From Pseudodesulfovibrio sp. (lineage in GTDB: Bacteria > Desulfobacterota > Desulfovibrionia > Desulfovibrionales > Desulfovibrionaceae), in assembly GCA_022712815.1 (NCBI GenBank), contig JAFLJW010000300.1, forward strand, positions 1 through 19,978: a DNA stretch of 19,978 bases, read 5' to 3'. Position 1 is the first letter of the stretch. Every line of letters begins with the position of its first letter. Shown here one piece after another: positions 9,501-15,150 of this stretch. Under the pieces are notes generated by a model that was given only the letters and a program-made list of their open reading frames with translations, made no database searches and was not told the origin of the DNA. Made by a program: the position numbers and the translations under genes.

Positions 9501-12500
9501 GATGAAGCGACACGAACAGTCCGGGAATATGGAAAGATACCGGAAAAAGACGCAAGAGGAAATCGCACAGGAATTCCGTACCGAGTAGGTGAGGAAACCA
9601 AGGAAGACAAAGCGTGGTATGAAATCCGCGAGTTGTCTGACGTTGTGCCTTCTCACGATCCCACCGACAGCTTCAAACCGAGGAAAGACTACCCGCCCAA
9701 GGTTCAGGAGCGTGTCTACCACACAGACAAGGAAGAACAGAGCAAGGTGAAGGGCAATGCCGCCCGGTTCAACCCTGCCTACCTTGTCACCAACAACCCC
9801 GATGCCAGCAATGGCGCACCCATCATCACCGAAAACGGCCTTGTCCTTGGCGGCAATGGTCGAACCATGACGCTCCAGATCGTTTACGAGTCCTACCCCC
9901 AACACGCTGAAAAATATGTCTCTGAGTTGAGAGACAGTGCTTCGATCTTTGGACTGACCGCCGAAGACGTTGATGGTTTCGATAAACCTGTTTTGGTCCG
10001 TGTCGTGGATATGGACGGGGCTACGGCCAAGGAACTCTTGAAGAAGAGCCGTATCTATAATCAGAATGTGACCGGCGGCATGGGCAAGATGGCGCAGAGC
10101 GTTTCGCTCGGCAACCTGATCAGCCCTGAGACGTTGAAGGAACTCGCGCTCGACCTGTCCAGATACGGCGATATGACTTTCTCCGAGTATCTAAGCCAGA
10201 ACGCTTCCCGTCGAATCGTCAAGATGCTTGAAGAAGATGGCGTTTTGGATACTTCGAAGCGTAGCAAGTATTGGGATACTCAATACAATTTACTGAATCA
10301 TGAAGGCAAAGCGATTGTTATCAACGCCTTCCGTGGACTCGTATTCGAAAATTCAAATACATTGGAGCGGGCTCCTAAGCGAATCGTCAACAAGATGGAT
10401 CGTATTCTCCCGGCATTAGCGCGGCTGATTCGCAACAAGACCTGGGATATGTCTGGCGTCCTTCACGATGTTCTCGGAATGTTCATCGAGTTTGAACAGG
10501 CCAAACGCACAAACTCGGCAATCAAAACCGTTCACGACTATCTGACCAAGTACATGTCCTTGGCTCCCGCCAAAGGCAAAGGGAATCCTGTCGCAGAAGA
10601 CTGGATGCGGATTATTGACAAAGCCTCGGCCAAGTCCATTGCAGACGGCTTGCACGAATATGCTGATTCCATGCCCAAGGATACCGCAAACGACTACGGC
10701 GACAGCTCTGGCTTGCCCGGCATGGGATTGGATGGAATCAAAGACAAAGCTCGTGACAACGAATTGCAGGGGCAGGCAGAAGCCTTCAGCAAGATAACCA
10801 AGGAACTGGTTGGCAGCCTAAAAGGTCAAACCATCCAGACAGGCCAGCATCCTACTCTCTTCTCCCGCAGAGAGGGCAAACGGCCCAAGGGCATGAAAAA
10901 GAAGTTTGTTGAGGTTGCCGTTGCAAAGTTGCAGAAGGCTGCGAAGAGAGCTCTTTCACTTGAGGTTGTTCAATCCTTTTCTGACCTTCCGCAAAATATT
11001 CAGGATGAGTTCAATGCAAGCGGTAGTGGCATACTTGAAGCCGCAAATGATGGGAAGCGGGTCTACATTGTTGCCGACAGCTTGAGTTCCGGCCGCAGGG
11101 CGGTTGCGCTCTGGATGCATGAGCAGGGGTTGCATAGCGGACTCAAAGAACTGCTTGGACCTTTTGATTATCGACAGATTCTCAACCAAGTGTATTTGGC
11201 CGCAGGGGGCAAGAAAGCCTTCAAGGATATTGCCAAACGGTATGAGTTTGATCTGAATACCAAAGACGGCCAGCGGAAGGCAGCAGAAGAGTATCTTGCC
11301 AAGATTGCCGAGAAGGTGAGTGAAGGGCATGCTCTGGAAGGTCGAGAAATCCCGGCATGGCGTAGAGTTGTCAAAGCAATTGCCGCATGGCTTCGTAATA
11401 TGGGCGTGAAGATAAATCTCACTGATTCGGAAATTGCCTGGATTGTCAATGCTTCTATTAGCAGTACCGTACACGGACCTGATGTGGAACGTGGTGATGT
11501 GGGCCAAGGCAGCATGGAACCGGCGGTAGCGTTTGCACTCAACGAAGGAGTTGACCCTAATCAGGAAGTGAGCGTTGTTGATCTGTCTGAAGTTGCACCT
11601 TTCAAAATTACCAGCCGGGATGCAAAGCGGTTTGTCAAAATGTGGGAAGGGGTTCCACTTGAAGTCACCAACGGAGCGGATGGGACTTGGAAAGTTTCCT
11701 TTCATAAAAAAAAACCGCAACATCCTTTTTGGTCAAGTAACAAGAAAACAGCACACCTTTCTGTCAGGAGACGGTCACTTGCTGCGCTGGACAAAGTTTT
11801 ACAGGGCGCAGTGCTGATTGAAAGTACACCCAACAGAAAAAAGGCCCAAAAGCCAGGCGTTGAAACTGTTCATAGATTCTATGTGCCGGTTTCAAATGGC
11901 GAAACCATGGCTTTGATGCGGATTGTTGCTTTTGAGAAGAAGGGGGAAACGCCTTTGGTAGATGGCGTTGAACTTTATGATGTCATAACGGAACACCCCC
12001 AACCGGCAGCCTTGAAAGGCGGAGCGACAGTTGAGGGTGTGCCGCTTGGATCGCCCGGACACCCGAAGGGCCAAGTCGGTGAAGGACGCTCATCCAACAC
12101 CGTGTTCGATCACAAGCTCAAAATAAATATACGCACTCTATTAGATGGCGTCAAGGATGTGGATGGGACTCCGTATTTTTCCTCCAGGACAGATACGAAG
12201 AAAAGTACAGTCAAGTTCTCCCGCGCTGAGGCCACCCCTGAAAGCAGTTATTCTTCAGCACGGGAAGTGATTGCCCGGCTGCAATCCGCACGACAGGGCC
12301 GCACGGTTGAGGACATCGCCGCAGACCCCGACCCAATCAACGCAGCGGTGGAAGAGGAACGCGAACGCACAGCCGAAGAAGTTACAGAAGATATCGAACA
12401 GACACGTAGTTTTGCAACTCGCCTGTTCCAGTTGCGCGATGAGGGTGTCTACCAAGCCAACCGCAAGACGAACGTCCTGCAACGAAAAATTCAACGCCTC

Positions 12501-14975
12501 GCCGGAAGCATACGCAAGCACAAAGGTGTGTTTGCGTACTCGGATGTCAAAGACAGCAAAGAAGCCCGTCTACTCGATCAGGCCATGCTTGTGGCGCGTG
12601 ATGCGCTCGGCACCCCTGAGAAGGCTGAGGAGTTCAGGTCCTGGGCAGATGCAAAGCTGGATGATACCACCACAAGCAACAAGGAAAAAGCCAAGATCAG
12701 GAAGCAATTGAAGATTCTTGCCAAGGCTATGAGCTTGAATGGAGAACAGCGTGAGTTCCTTGCGGATGATATTGAAACTGCTTTTAAGAAAGTAGGCGAA
12801 AAGGCGAAGACTGAGGGTATAATCCGAGAACTCCGCGATAATTATGTTCGCCGTATTTGGGACATGCCCAAGGGAACAGGGCAAATCTCCGGCACGGCAT
12901 CGAATCACGGTTTCAAGGTTTTCACCTCTGCCAGCAAACAGCGCACCCTTGAAACGATTCTTGACGGTTGGATGGCCGGGTACGAACTGAAGGTCAATTC
13001 TCTGTCCAACTCATTTGACCAGATTGCAACTGAGATTGCAGCCATTGAAGCAAACAAGGCGTTTATTCGCATTGGTCGTGAGATGAAAGATGCTACAGGG
13101 CAGTCACTGTTTACCACCAGTAAAGTTGAGGGGTACGAACCTTTGAATGCTTCCGGCTTCTCTGTCTGGACCGTGGCAGGCAACGTCAAGCTGACAAGGG
13201 AAGACGGGGATATGGCCCCGTTTGAGCTTGAAGTGAATAACTACGGACAGAAGGTCTACCTGTCTCCGCCAAGTGGCAGAGGCAAGAGTGCAACCGCTTT
13301 TGAAAAGAAACAGCTTCAAGCCCCGGCAGAGCTTGCAAAGATGCTCAACAAAATGACCAAGGGCGACAATCTGTTCAATGAGACTCCGGCACTTGATACG
13401 CTCCTGCGCCTAAACGCTGGATTTAAAGGTTGGATTCTCTTGTCGAGTTTCTTTCATCATATGGCCGGTGCAAGGTCTTGGTTCTTCGCCATCAACCATG
13501 GCTGGAAGGACGGCAAATGGAATCCGGTCAAGGCGTACAAGGCTGGCTTGGACAAGATTGCTGGTAATCATGCGATTGTTTCCAGGGGTGTCAAGAATGG
13601 TCTGACCCTTGGCCTTCAGCAGGATTACGATGAAGCATTGCTGCAACGAAAGGGCTTAACCGAAAAGGCCATGGAAAAACTTGGGTCGCAACTCGGATTG
13701 AAGGCGGTCGAGACTGGCCGAGCTTTTCGGGAGATGGCCAGTAACAGCCTTTTTAAAAAGTTCTTCGCAGGACTCAAGGCAGAAGCCTTTGCAATTGAAT
13801 ACGTTCATGAGCTTCAAAAGAACCCCGGCGTAGACGCAGAAGTCATAGCCGAGCGTGTAGCCCGTCTCATCAACGAGGACTTTGGAGGACTGCATCTGCA
13901 ACGCATGGGGCGCAATCCAACCTTGCAGAAGGTTGCACGCCTCTTGCTCTTGGCACCTGACTGGACTGAATCAAACTTCAGAGCTTTCTTCGGGCAGGCT
14001 CCCGGCGACAAGCTGAACAAGTGGATCAGCAAGATGATTTCTGATGTTCCGCCGCCGCCCGGTATGCAGAAAATGTATCGTCGCTTCTGGCTTCGTGTTG
14101 CAACCCGCACGATTCTGACCACTATTTTGGCACAGCTCCTTATCAATGGACGCAATGAAGATGATCAGGAAGACATGATTGAATTCTACCGCGATCAGTT
14201 CAGTTCGTGGGATATGTTTTCTCGTATGCGCTGGACCATGGTTGATATTACGAAACTCTATGATTTTTTGGGAATGGAGATTGAACCGGGCAAGCGAAAG
14301 ATGTTTTCCATCGCTGGTCACTTTACCGATCCTTTGAAACTGGCGAATCCTGCCAAGCTCATCAAGGGCAAAGGTTCCCCGGTCGTGCGGGTAGCTGACT
14401 CTGCTTTTACCGGCAGCGATTGGGCAGAACGCCCGTTCACCGGCGCAAAAGAGTTCTTTACCACGGGCAAGACAATCCACAAGTCTAGGTTCAATAAGAA
14501 ATCTGCTTTCTTTGACCGGCTCCCGGCCATGGTCGTGAATCAGGTCGTTTCAATGCAGCCCATACAGGCCGGTCAGTTGATCCGTTGGTGGCAGGGTGAA
14601 GAGGATGGATTGTCCGCGCTGATGTCTTCGGCTGGCGCACACGTTTCAAACGCTTGGGCGGTTGATCAGGACAAAGAGCAATACAAGGAAACGACTGCCA
14701 AGTTCAATACGGCAAGGAAGCTCCTTTCTGACAACAAGAAATATGGTGAGAAGCCGGAAGAAATAAAAAGGCTGAAAACTGAGTATGCGAAAGAACGTAA
14801 GTTCATGGAAACATACAAGGCATATCAAAAACAATTGTCTCTATACAAATCTGCAAAGAAGTTCCATGAGCGCAGGGAACAGACCGACAAAACACGGGCA
14901 AGGATTGCGAGTATCAATGAGAAGATTGCCGCGCTCTACAAGCAGTTTAATGAGGCTTATGCGAAGGCGAAGTAG
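3504..14975 (+). CDS. Giant phage polyvalent protein, 3823 aa (virion-delivered anti-defence protein)
   Basis: One uninterrupted frame, with GAGGAAG upstream of the ATG. Modules in order: polar N-terminus; glycine-zipper membrane segment (residues ~160-212); helical region to ~380; disordered linker with Ser-Ala-Met motifs (366, 404, 469, 534); pyrophosphatase-like domain (~587-729); acidic linker (~850-925); helical regions including a KGHDLFVV...GGYYSSYR module (~1455-1515) typically found before such methylases; N6-adenine methyltransferase (~1777-1945; VLEPSAGKG, NPPF); DdrB/ParB-like domain (~2037-2360; GGNGR); zincin-like domain (~2529-2650; HEQGLH); LPD3-like domain (~2687-2833); helical C-terminal module (~2900-3710); and a coiled-coil tail. 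Polyvalent proteins of phages and conjugative elements (P1 DarB/DdrB, Bcep22-type giants) carry such domains into a new host to block its defences. I see no helicase or transglycosylase motif. Domain calls rest on motif recognition. Confidence 0.9.
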   Translation: MDGLLDKFEARYYEENGAELSYAEGGPDFEWLESEFDRRNPKYIPPAPVEPTDDQKVQAYVDNYNRVNSNSPITVDDIPDRSGFLGGASELLHGVGHAVVDQFPEDVARIYQGSDVKMNDDSLAQEIIDEQERDRGSRVMSKQMILGDGLNESLYQGPASVATSAVIGTSGAVIGGAGGAAVGSAVPVVGTAAGGAIGAMVGAFSTTGPAFYRMAKNQFLHEMLDVAKQNNVNLTPEAWEQIKQDIDSEATEFGLWEAGPEAISQGLTAGMFKGVGGKIFGKVPGFAGITKAISKRAITRAGAKLSAEIAEEEITEYTTYQGQEGIRQDMGLRKDAPSLNEFIDTQAGPVAVGSVLQMGVHKVGSSAMDLLSGKKEVAINESENEVEGNDWLTGKTSTGSQAVSAMGVGLPTGVLSYDEHELNKEINRRGEFMQSHGPLDANSEMDLLNPDVTQQRAEVSPSEMDAEFSAMNSAGEGMFTGHPGYAPTVQEIKRQDFEQALETYQGETQRNMDGKVQEARARGELPATPFENVSAMNPTMPGMDVVEEAQVEEVQPVVTSTVVAQANEAATSGPNHTPKPSEAQIEAGNYKLGHVRAMGLDISIENPAGSERSGTDNSGKKWSVQMQHHYGYIKGTEGKDKDHLDLFLKNGVETQDIESKPVFVVDQINEDGTFDEHKILAGFDNEQDATDGYLSNYEEGWQGLGAITEMSAEEFKTWTKGKTTKPVAYVKPYQVAPNVNTEGVNIKSEGKAYTEKGLRLRIVSLLKQGINAEAVQLDEAGKEWGWREVEDEGPVLDQDAETSIKGKMLAAVPSRDYDALVEYSDTLIDDEGFSVDDVYNVIGQIDEEKSNVRTAEETGRLQDSSTERSPELDAERGATSVAQDQGGSTEGRPRDMAPTSGSGEEESHGEEESHVEEFEKELRAETLQEDGSYDTKSGVIDAIVPFHQVTRLEVEDVIASLNAETRQLAKETEQSELTNEDVDSQVIEHVMGRLDGKSLHDWPGAYKELSKKFGQRFFLQKSKGGQAVDELQDELRSRGFLSSDEELIEYMKAAKGVVEHRESRGVTESRPTPKGETPQADDDPETVFNRDPERSLYHLADEQLDAVGKALGTRRGKKSKIGFIESLPGGIKEKREAYLSVVSGKESQAESKKLDSQKQPLYSLWEEVTGGGKSREYLIWAKRQNEEYQDKTGDAPAVSLDYRNDNGYHVRLRQWIRDKVKKRTKSEEKTVESFTLPEGAYTHESHVELMKAMGRGEVDLDTFKAAFEKVIVGEGDIKADLKKLKKKELLGLTSSFHYRMSDNKATLVRAAYSGMIDRFALGQPITFEMSMSYISKGKDTGKIDSLREMVESTTEDDLKRYAEKYQADLETYKKEIESRKKAIDNPETFKEYQFLVDVKGVEGLTLGQRIQWDELQSEKTGEEKAKDKDQKATVKAVTSEGVFLEFKGQTTHTKKGHDLFVVGMADRVDRPVFNELKGKAKRLGGYYSSYRAAGAIPGFQFMTQEAADKFMELQDGDVSKADVLEAKENKSQNTAVTKLRDMAEKIEEKANDSLGQDRKTHTTRYARMASGAEADARTNLRTAQTMRNIADAIESGAAKMLSGLRTKVQIEMLDSMARRAKWKYDQGNDVSYTKSKETSPTPEHMSAARLPSLTFIQGVIYDLAKDAKEMGAKRLSMQLTTRAKRAKIKEGHDLAYNFVNDEHLLRDLLTKYRAAGEKYKGWQVRDHVADRDRLAKMGITTDAELRVSLREYLTHRGKKLKADPIKTAERALAGRKIEGYFPTPKATVEKMLAEADIESGMSVLEPSAGKGNIADLISEEYPDADLEAIEPVLDLRTILESKGHSLVGRNFLDHSGEYDRIVMNPPFEKRQDVEHVRHAFELLKPSGRIVAIMSEGPFFGKDKVATEFREWLDEFGWSEELPAGSFKSSDRPTGVSTRMVVLDKPDVSSSVQPESEVQSEAVDIKENSDEKENIIPEEGKGRDGSKGDRGRRSYGVHKSDEATRTVREYGKIPEKDARGNRTGIPYRVGEETKEDKAWYEIRELSDVVPSHDPTDSFKPRKDYPPKVQERVYHTDKEEQSKVKGNAARFNPAYLVTNNPDASNGAPIITENGLVLGGNGRTMTLQIVYESYPQHAEKYVSELRDSASIFGLTAEDVDGFDKPVLVRVVDMDGATAKELLKKSRIYNQNVTGGMGKMAQSVSLGNLISPETLKELALDLSRYGDMTFSEYLSQNASRRIVKMLEEDGVLDTSKRSKYWDTQYNLLNHEGKAIVINAFRGLVFENSNTLERAPKRIVNKMDRILPALARLIRNKTWDMSGVLHDVLGMFIEFEQAKRTNSAIKTVHDYLTKYMSLAPAKGKGNPVAEDWMRIIDKASAKSIADGLHEYADSMPKDTANDYGDSSGLPGMGLDGIKDKARDNELQGQAEAFSKITKELVGSLKGQTIQTGQHPTLFSRREGKRPKGMKKKFVEVAVAKLQKAAKRALSLEVVQSFSDLPQNIQDEFNASGSGILEAANDGKRVYIVADSLSSGRRAVALWMHEQGLHSGLKELLGPFDYRQILNQVYLAAGGKKAFKDIAKRYEFDLNTKDGQRKAAEEYLAKIAEKVSEGHALEGREIPAWRRVVKAIAAWLRNMGVKINLTDSEIAWIVNASISSTVHGPDVERGDVGQGSMEPAVAFALNEGVDPNQEVSVVDLSEVAPFKITSRDAKRFVKMWEGVPLEVTNGADGTWKVSFHKKKPQHPFWSSNKKTAHLSVRRRSLAALDKVLQGAVLIESTPNRKKAQKPGVETVHRFYVPVSNGETMALMRIVAFEKKGETPLVDGVELYDVITEHPQPAALKGGATVEGVPLGSPGHPKGQVGEGRSSNTVFDHKLKINIRTLLDGVKDVDGTPYFSSRTDTKKSTVKFSRAEATPESSYSSAREVIARLQSARQGRTVEDIAADPDPINAAVEEERERTAEEVTEDIEQTRSFATRLFQLRDEGVYQANRKTNVLQRKIQRLAGSIRKHKGVFAYSDVKDSKEARLLDQAMLVARDALGTPEKAEEFRSWADAKLDDTTTSNKEKAKIRKQLKILAKAMSLNGEQREFLADDIETAFKKVGEKAKTEGIIRELRDNYVRRIWDMPKGTGQISGTASNHGFKVFTSASKQRTLETILDGWMAGYELKVNSLSNSFDQIATEIAAIEANKAFIRIGREMKDATGQSLFTTSKVEGYEPLNASGFSVWTVAGNVKLTREDGDMAPFELEVNNYGQKVYLSPPSGRGKSATAFEKKQLQAPAELAKMLNKMTKGDNLFNETPALDTLLRLNAGFKGWILLSSFFHHMAGARSWFFAINHGWKDGKWNPVKAYKAGLDKIAGNHAIVSRGVKNGLTLGLQQDYDEALLQRKGLTEKAMEKLGSQLGLKAVETGRAFREMASNSLFKKFFAGLKAEAFAIEYVHELQKNPGVDAEVIAERVARLINEDFGGLHLQRMGRNPTLQKVARLLLLAPDWTESNFRAFFGQAPGDKLNKWISKMISDVPPPPGMQKMYRRFWLRVATRTILTTILAQLLINGRNEDDQEDMIEFYRDQFSSWDMFSRMRWTMVDITKLYDFLGMEIEPGKRKMFSIAGHFTDPLKLANPAKLIKGKGSPVVRVADSAFTGSDWAERPFTGAKEFFTTGKTIHKSRFNKKSAFFDRLPAMVVNQVVSMQPIQAGQLIRWWQGEEDGLSALMSSAGAHVSNAWAVDQDKEQYKETTAKFNTARKLLSDNKKYGEKPEEIKRLKTEYAKERKFMETYKAYQKQLSLYKSAKKFHERREQTDKTRARIASINEKIAALYKQFNEAYAKAK
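3981..4139 (+). other. Glycine-zipper membrane segment of the giant protein
   Basis: Residues ~160-212 are hydrophobic with repeated small residues (VIGGAGGAAVGSA, GTAAGGAIGAMVGAF), a pattern of glycine-zipper membrane insertion. It is the only strongly membrane-like part of the N-terminal third and matches the composition of the 296-aa protein two genes upstream, so the two may form or line a channel during ejection (inference). Confidence 0.6.
5262..5690 (+). other. Pyrophosphatase-like domain of polyvalent proteins
   Basis: Residues ~587-729: GNYKLGHVRAMGLDISIENP, then a Trp-Ser-Val strand, HHYGYIKGTEGKDKDHLDLF, and later DEHKILAGFD and GWQGLGAITEMS. This is the recognisable inorganic-pyrophosphatase-type module common in phage and conjugative polyvalent proteins. 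The Asp-rich KDKDHLDLF resembles the metal-binding strand of inorganic pyrophosphatases. The substrate in the infected cell is unknown; nucleotide signals are one possibility. Confidence 0.65.
6055..6270 (+). CDS. Candidate nested gene in an interdomain linker, 71 aa (+1 frame)
   Basis: An ATG at 6055 in the +1 frame of the giant ORF is preceded by GAGG about 8-9 bases upstream and opens 71 codons. The product is basic and amphipathic (MLELPKKLEDFKTLLLKEVP, then TPKGEQQVLRRIRAEVPKED, GTWLRLLVAVKK) and looks like a folded helical protein. The giant-frame reading of the same bases is low-complexity Ser/Thr/Glu/Gly. It fills the linker after the pyrophosphatase-like unit. It ends in a Lys/Asn/His-rich tail made by an 18-bp tandem repeat. 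It could be a real overprinted gene, a relic of a separate gene fused into the giant ORF, or chance. Confidence 0.4.
   Translation: MLELPKKLEDFKTLLLKEVPNLTPKGEQQVLRRIRAEVPKEDRGTWLRLLVAVKKNHTAKKNHMLKNSKKN
6213..6257 (+). repeat. 18-bp tandem repeat in the acidic linker
   Basis: GAAGAAGAATCACACGGC at 6213-6230 is followed by GAAGAAGAATCACATGTT at 6231-6248 and a partial GAAGAATTC. It codes EEESHG-EEESHV-EEF in the giant protein and KKNHTA-KKNHML in the nested frame. A copy-number change keeps both frames. Confidence 0.75.
8832..9338 (+). other. N6-adenine DNA methyltransferase domain
   Basis: Residues ~1777-1945. YFPTPKATVEKML opens the fold. VLEPSAGKGNIADLI is the SAM-binding motif I (~1803), and DRIVMNPPFEKR contains the catalytic NPPF (~1864-1867) of N6-adenine methylases. 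It is followed by a typical HAFELLKPSGRIVAIMSEG beta-alpha unit. In P1 DarB-like proteins such a domain modifies incoming phage DNA against restriction; here no helicase domain is fused to it. All catalytic residues I would look for are present. Confidence 0.85.
9409..9588 (+). CDS. Candidate nested gene between methylase and ParB domains, 59 aa (+1 frame)
   Basis: An ATG at 9409 has AAGGAG seven bases upstream, the best ribosome binding site inside the giant gene. It opens 59 codons in the +1 frame: MKKKISFPKKERDEMVQKV, an IEGDDPMAFTNLMKRHE middle and an ERYRKKTQEEIAQEF end. This is a balanced, charged, helical protein with natural codon use. The giant frame over the same bases is a featureless Asp/Glu/Arg/Gly/Ser linker. 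The stop (9586-9588) falls just before the ParB-like domain begins, and the start just after the methylase domain ends. I do not recognise a family. It was probably a separate small gene, perhaps still translated, over which the giant frame now reads. Confidence 0.55.
   Translation: MKKKISFPKKERDEMVQKVIEGDDPMAFTNLMKRHEQSGNMERYRKKTQEEIAQEFRTE
9612..10580 (+). other. DdrB/ParB-like domain
   Basis: Residues ~2037-2360. The start YEIRELSDVVPSHD and the region RFNPAYLVTNNP...GLVLGGNGRTMTLQ match the ParB-superfamily pattern found in P1 DdrB-like polyvalent proteins, with GNGR in place of the GNHR-type motif of ParB/Srx folds (~2114). A helical part follows to about LTKYMSLAP. ParB-fold proteins bind or cleave DNA, or hydrolyse nucleotides; which applies here cannot be told. 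Confidence 0.65.
11088..11450 (+). other. Zincin-like metallopeptidase domain (HExxxH)
   Basis: Residues ~2529-2650. The segment RRAVALWMHEQGLHSGLKEL has HEQGLH at 2539-2544, i.e. His-Glu-x-x-x-His rather than the classic HExxH. This spacing is the form I associate with the metallopeptidase-like domain of phage polyvalent proteins. A downstream EEYLAKIAEK (~2594) could supply the third metal ligand. Possible role: cleaving host defence proteins or processing the giant protein itself. Confidence 0.5.
11560..12000 (+). other. LPD3-like polyvalent-protein domain
   Basis: Residues ~2687-2833. Alternating strands and helices with conserved-looking HRFYVPVSNGETMALMRIVA followed by VELYDVITEH resemble the small LPD3/PBECR group of domains found in polyvalent proteins, some of which are nuclease-like. 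Assignment is by general pattern only and is weak. Confidence 0.35.
13392..14640 (+). other. C-terminal virion module of the giant protein
   Basis: Residues ~3297-3712. Mostly helical, with semi-hydrophobic stretches (FKGWILLSSFFHHMAGA, RTILTTILAQLLI) and the striking RLINEDFGGLHLQRMGRNP...LLLLAPDWTESNFR, a sequence style I associate with the conserved C-terminal module of giant phage virion proteins. It probably anchors the protein in the capsid or tail core, or helps it cross the envelope. After it comes a basic, coiled-coil tail to the stop. Confidence 0.45.
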
Positions 14976-14980
14976 GAAAT

Positions 14981-15016
14981 GATAAAGCCCTCGGCCTGAT
15001 GGTCGGGGGCTTTATC
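14981..15016 (+). terminator. Hairpin after the giant gene
   Basis: GATAAAGCCC (14981-14990) pairs with GGGCTTTATC (15007-15016). The inner bases TCGGCC/GGTCGG also pair (with G-T wobbles) around a TGAT loop, giving a ~16-bp stem six bases past the stop codon. The T tract is poor, so it may be a weak bidirectional terminator or an mRNA end-stabiliser. Confidence 0.7.
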
Positions 15017-15024
15017 GTTAATCA

Positions 15025-15050
15025 CGGCATTATGTAGGAAATGCACAAAA
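15025..15050. repeat. Left copy of a 26-bp inverted repeat around the moron gene
   Basis: CGGCATTATGTAGGA, a 3-base spacer (AAT), then GCACAAAA. The reverse complement of 16246-16271 is identical except for the three spacer bases (GCC). Similarity stops sharply on both sides. The copies are ~1.2 kb apart and face each other around a single gene. Confidence 0.85.
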
Positions 15051-15080
15051 AGGCGACTTGCAAAGTAAGTTGCCCTTTTT
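15047..15080 (+). terminator. Rho-independent terminator before the moron promoter
   Basis: AAAAAGGCGACTT (15047-15059) pairs with AAGTTGCCCTTTTT (15067-15080) with one bulged C and one G-T pair; the loop is GCAAAGT. The A-rich arm and T-rich end suggest it works in both directions and insulates the next gene from the virion operon. Its 5' arm overlaps the end of the left inverted repeat. Confidence 0.75.
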
Positions 15081-15083
15081 GAG

Positions 15084-15113
15084 TTGACTCTCTAACAGGC
15101 AGAGAGATATATA
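15084..15113 (+). promoter_or_regulatory. Sigma-70-type promoter of the moron gene
   Basis: TTGACT (15084-15089), an 18-base spacer and TATATA (15108-15113), right after the terminator. Predicted transcription starts near 15120, downstream of the TTG at 15115, which favours the ATG at 15151 as the translation start. Confidence 0.5.
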
Positions 15114-15150
15114 TTTGCTGTTGAAAATCTATAAATCAAGAATAGCCCTT

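Noticed and set aside
10956..11723. 255-aa minus-strand ORF inside the giant gene
   Set aside because: Antisense to the zincin-like and LPD3-like domains; no ribosome binding site, no recognisable pattern.
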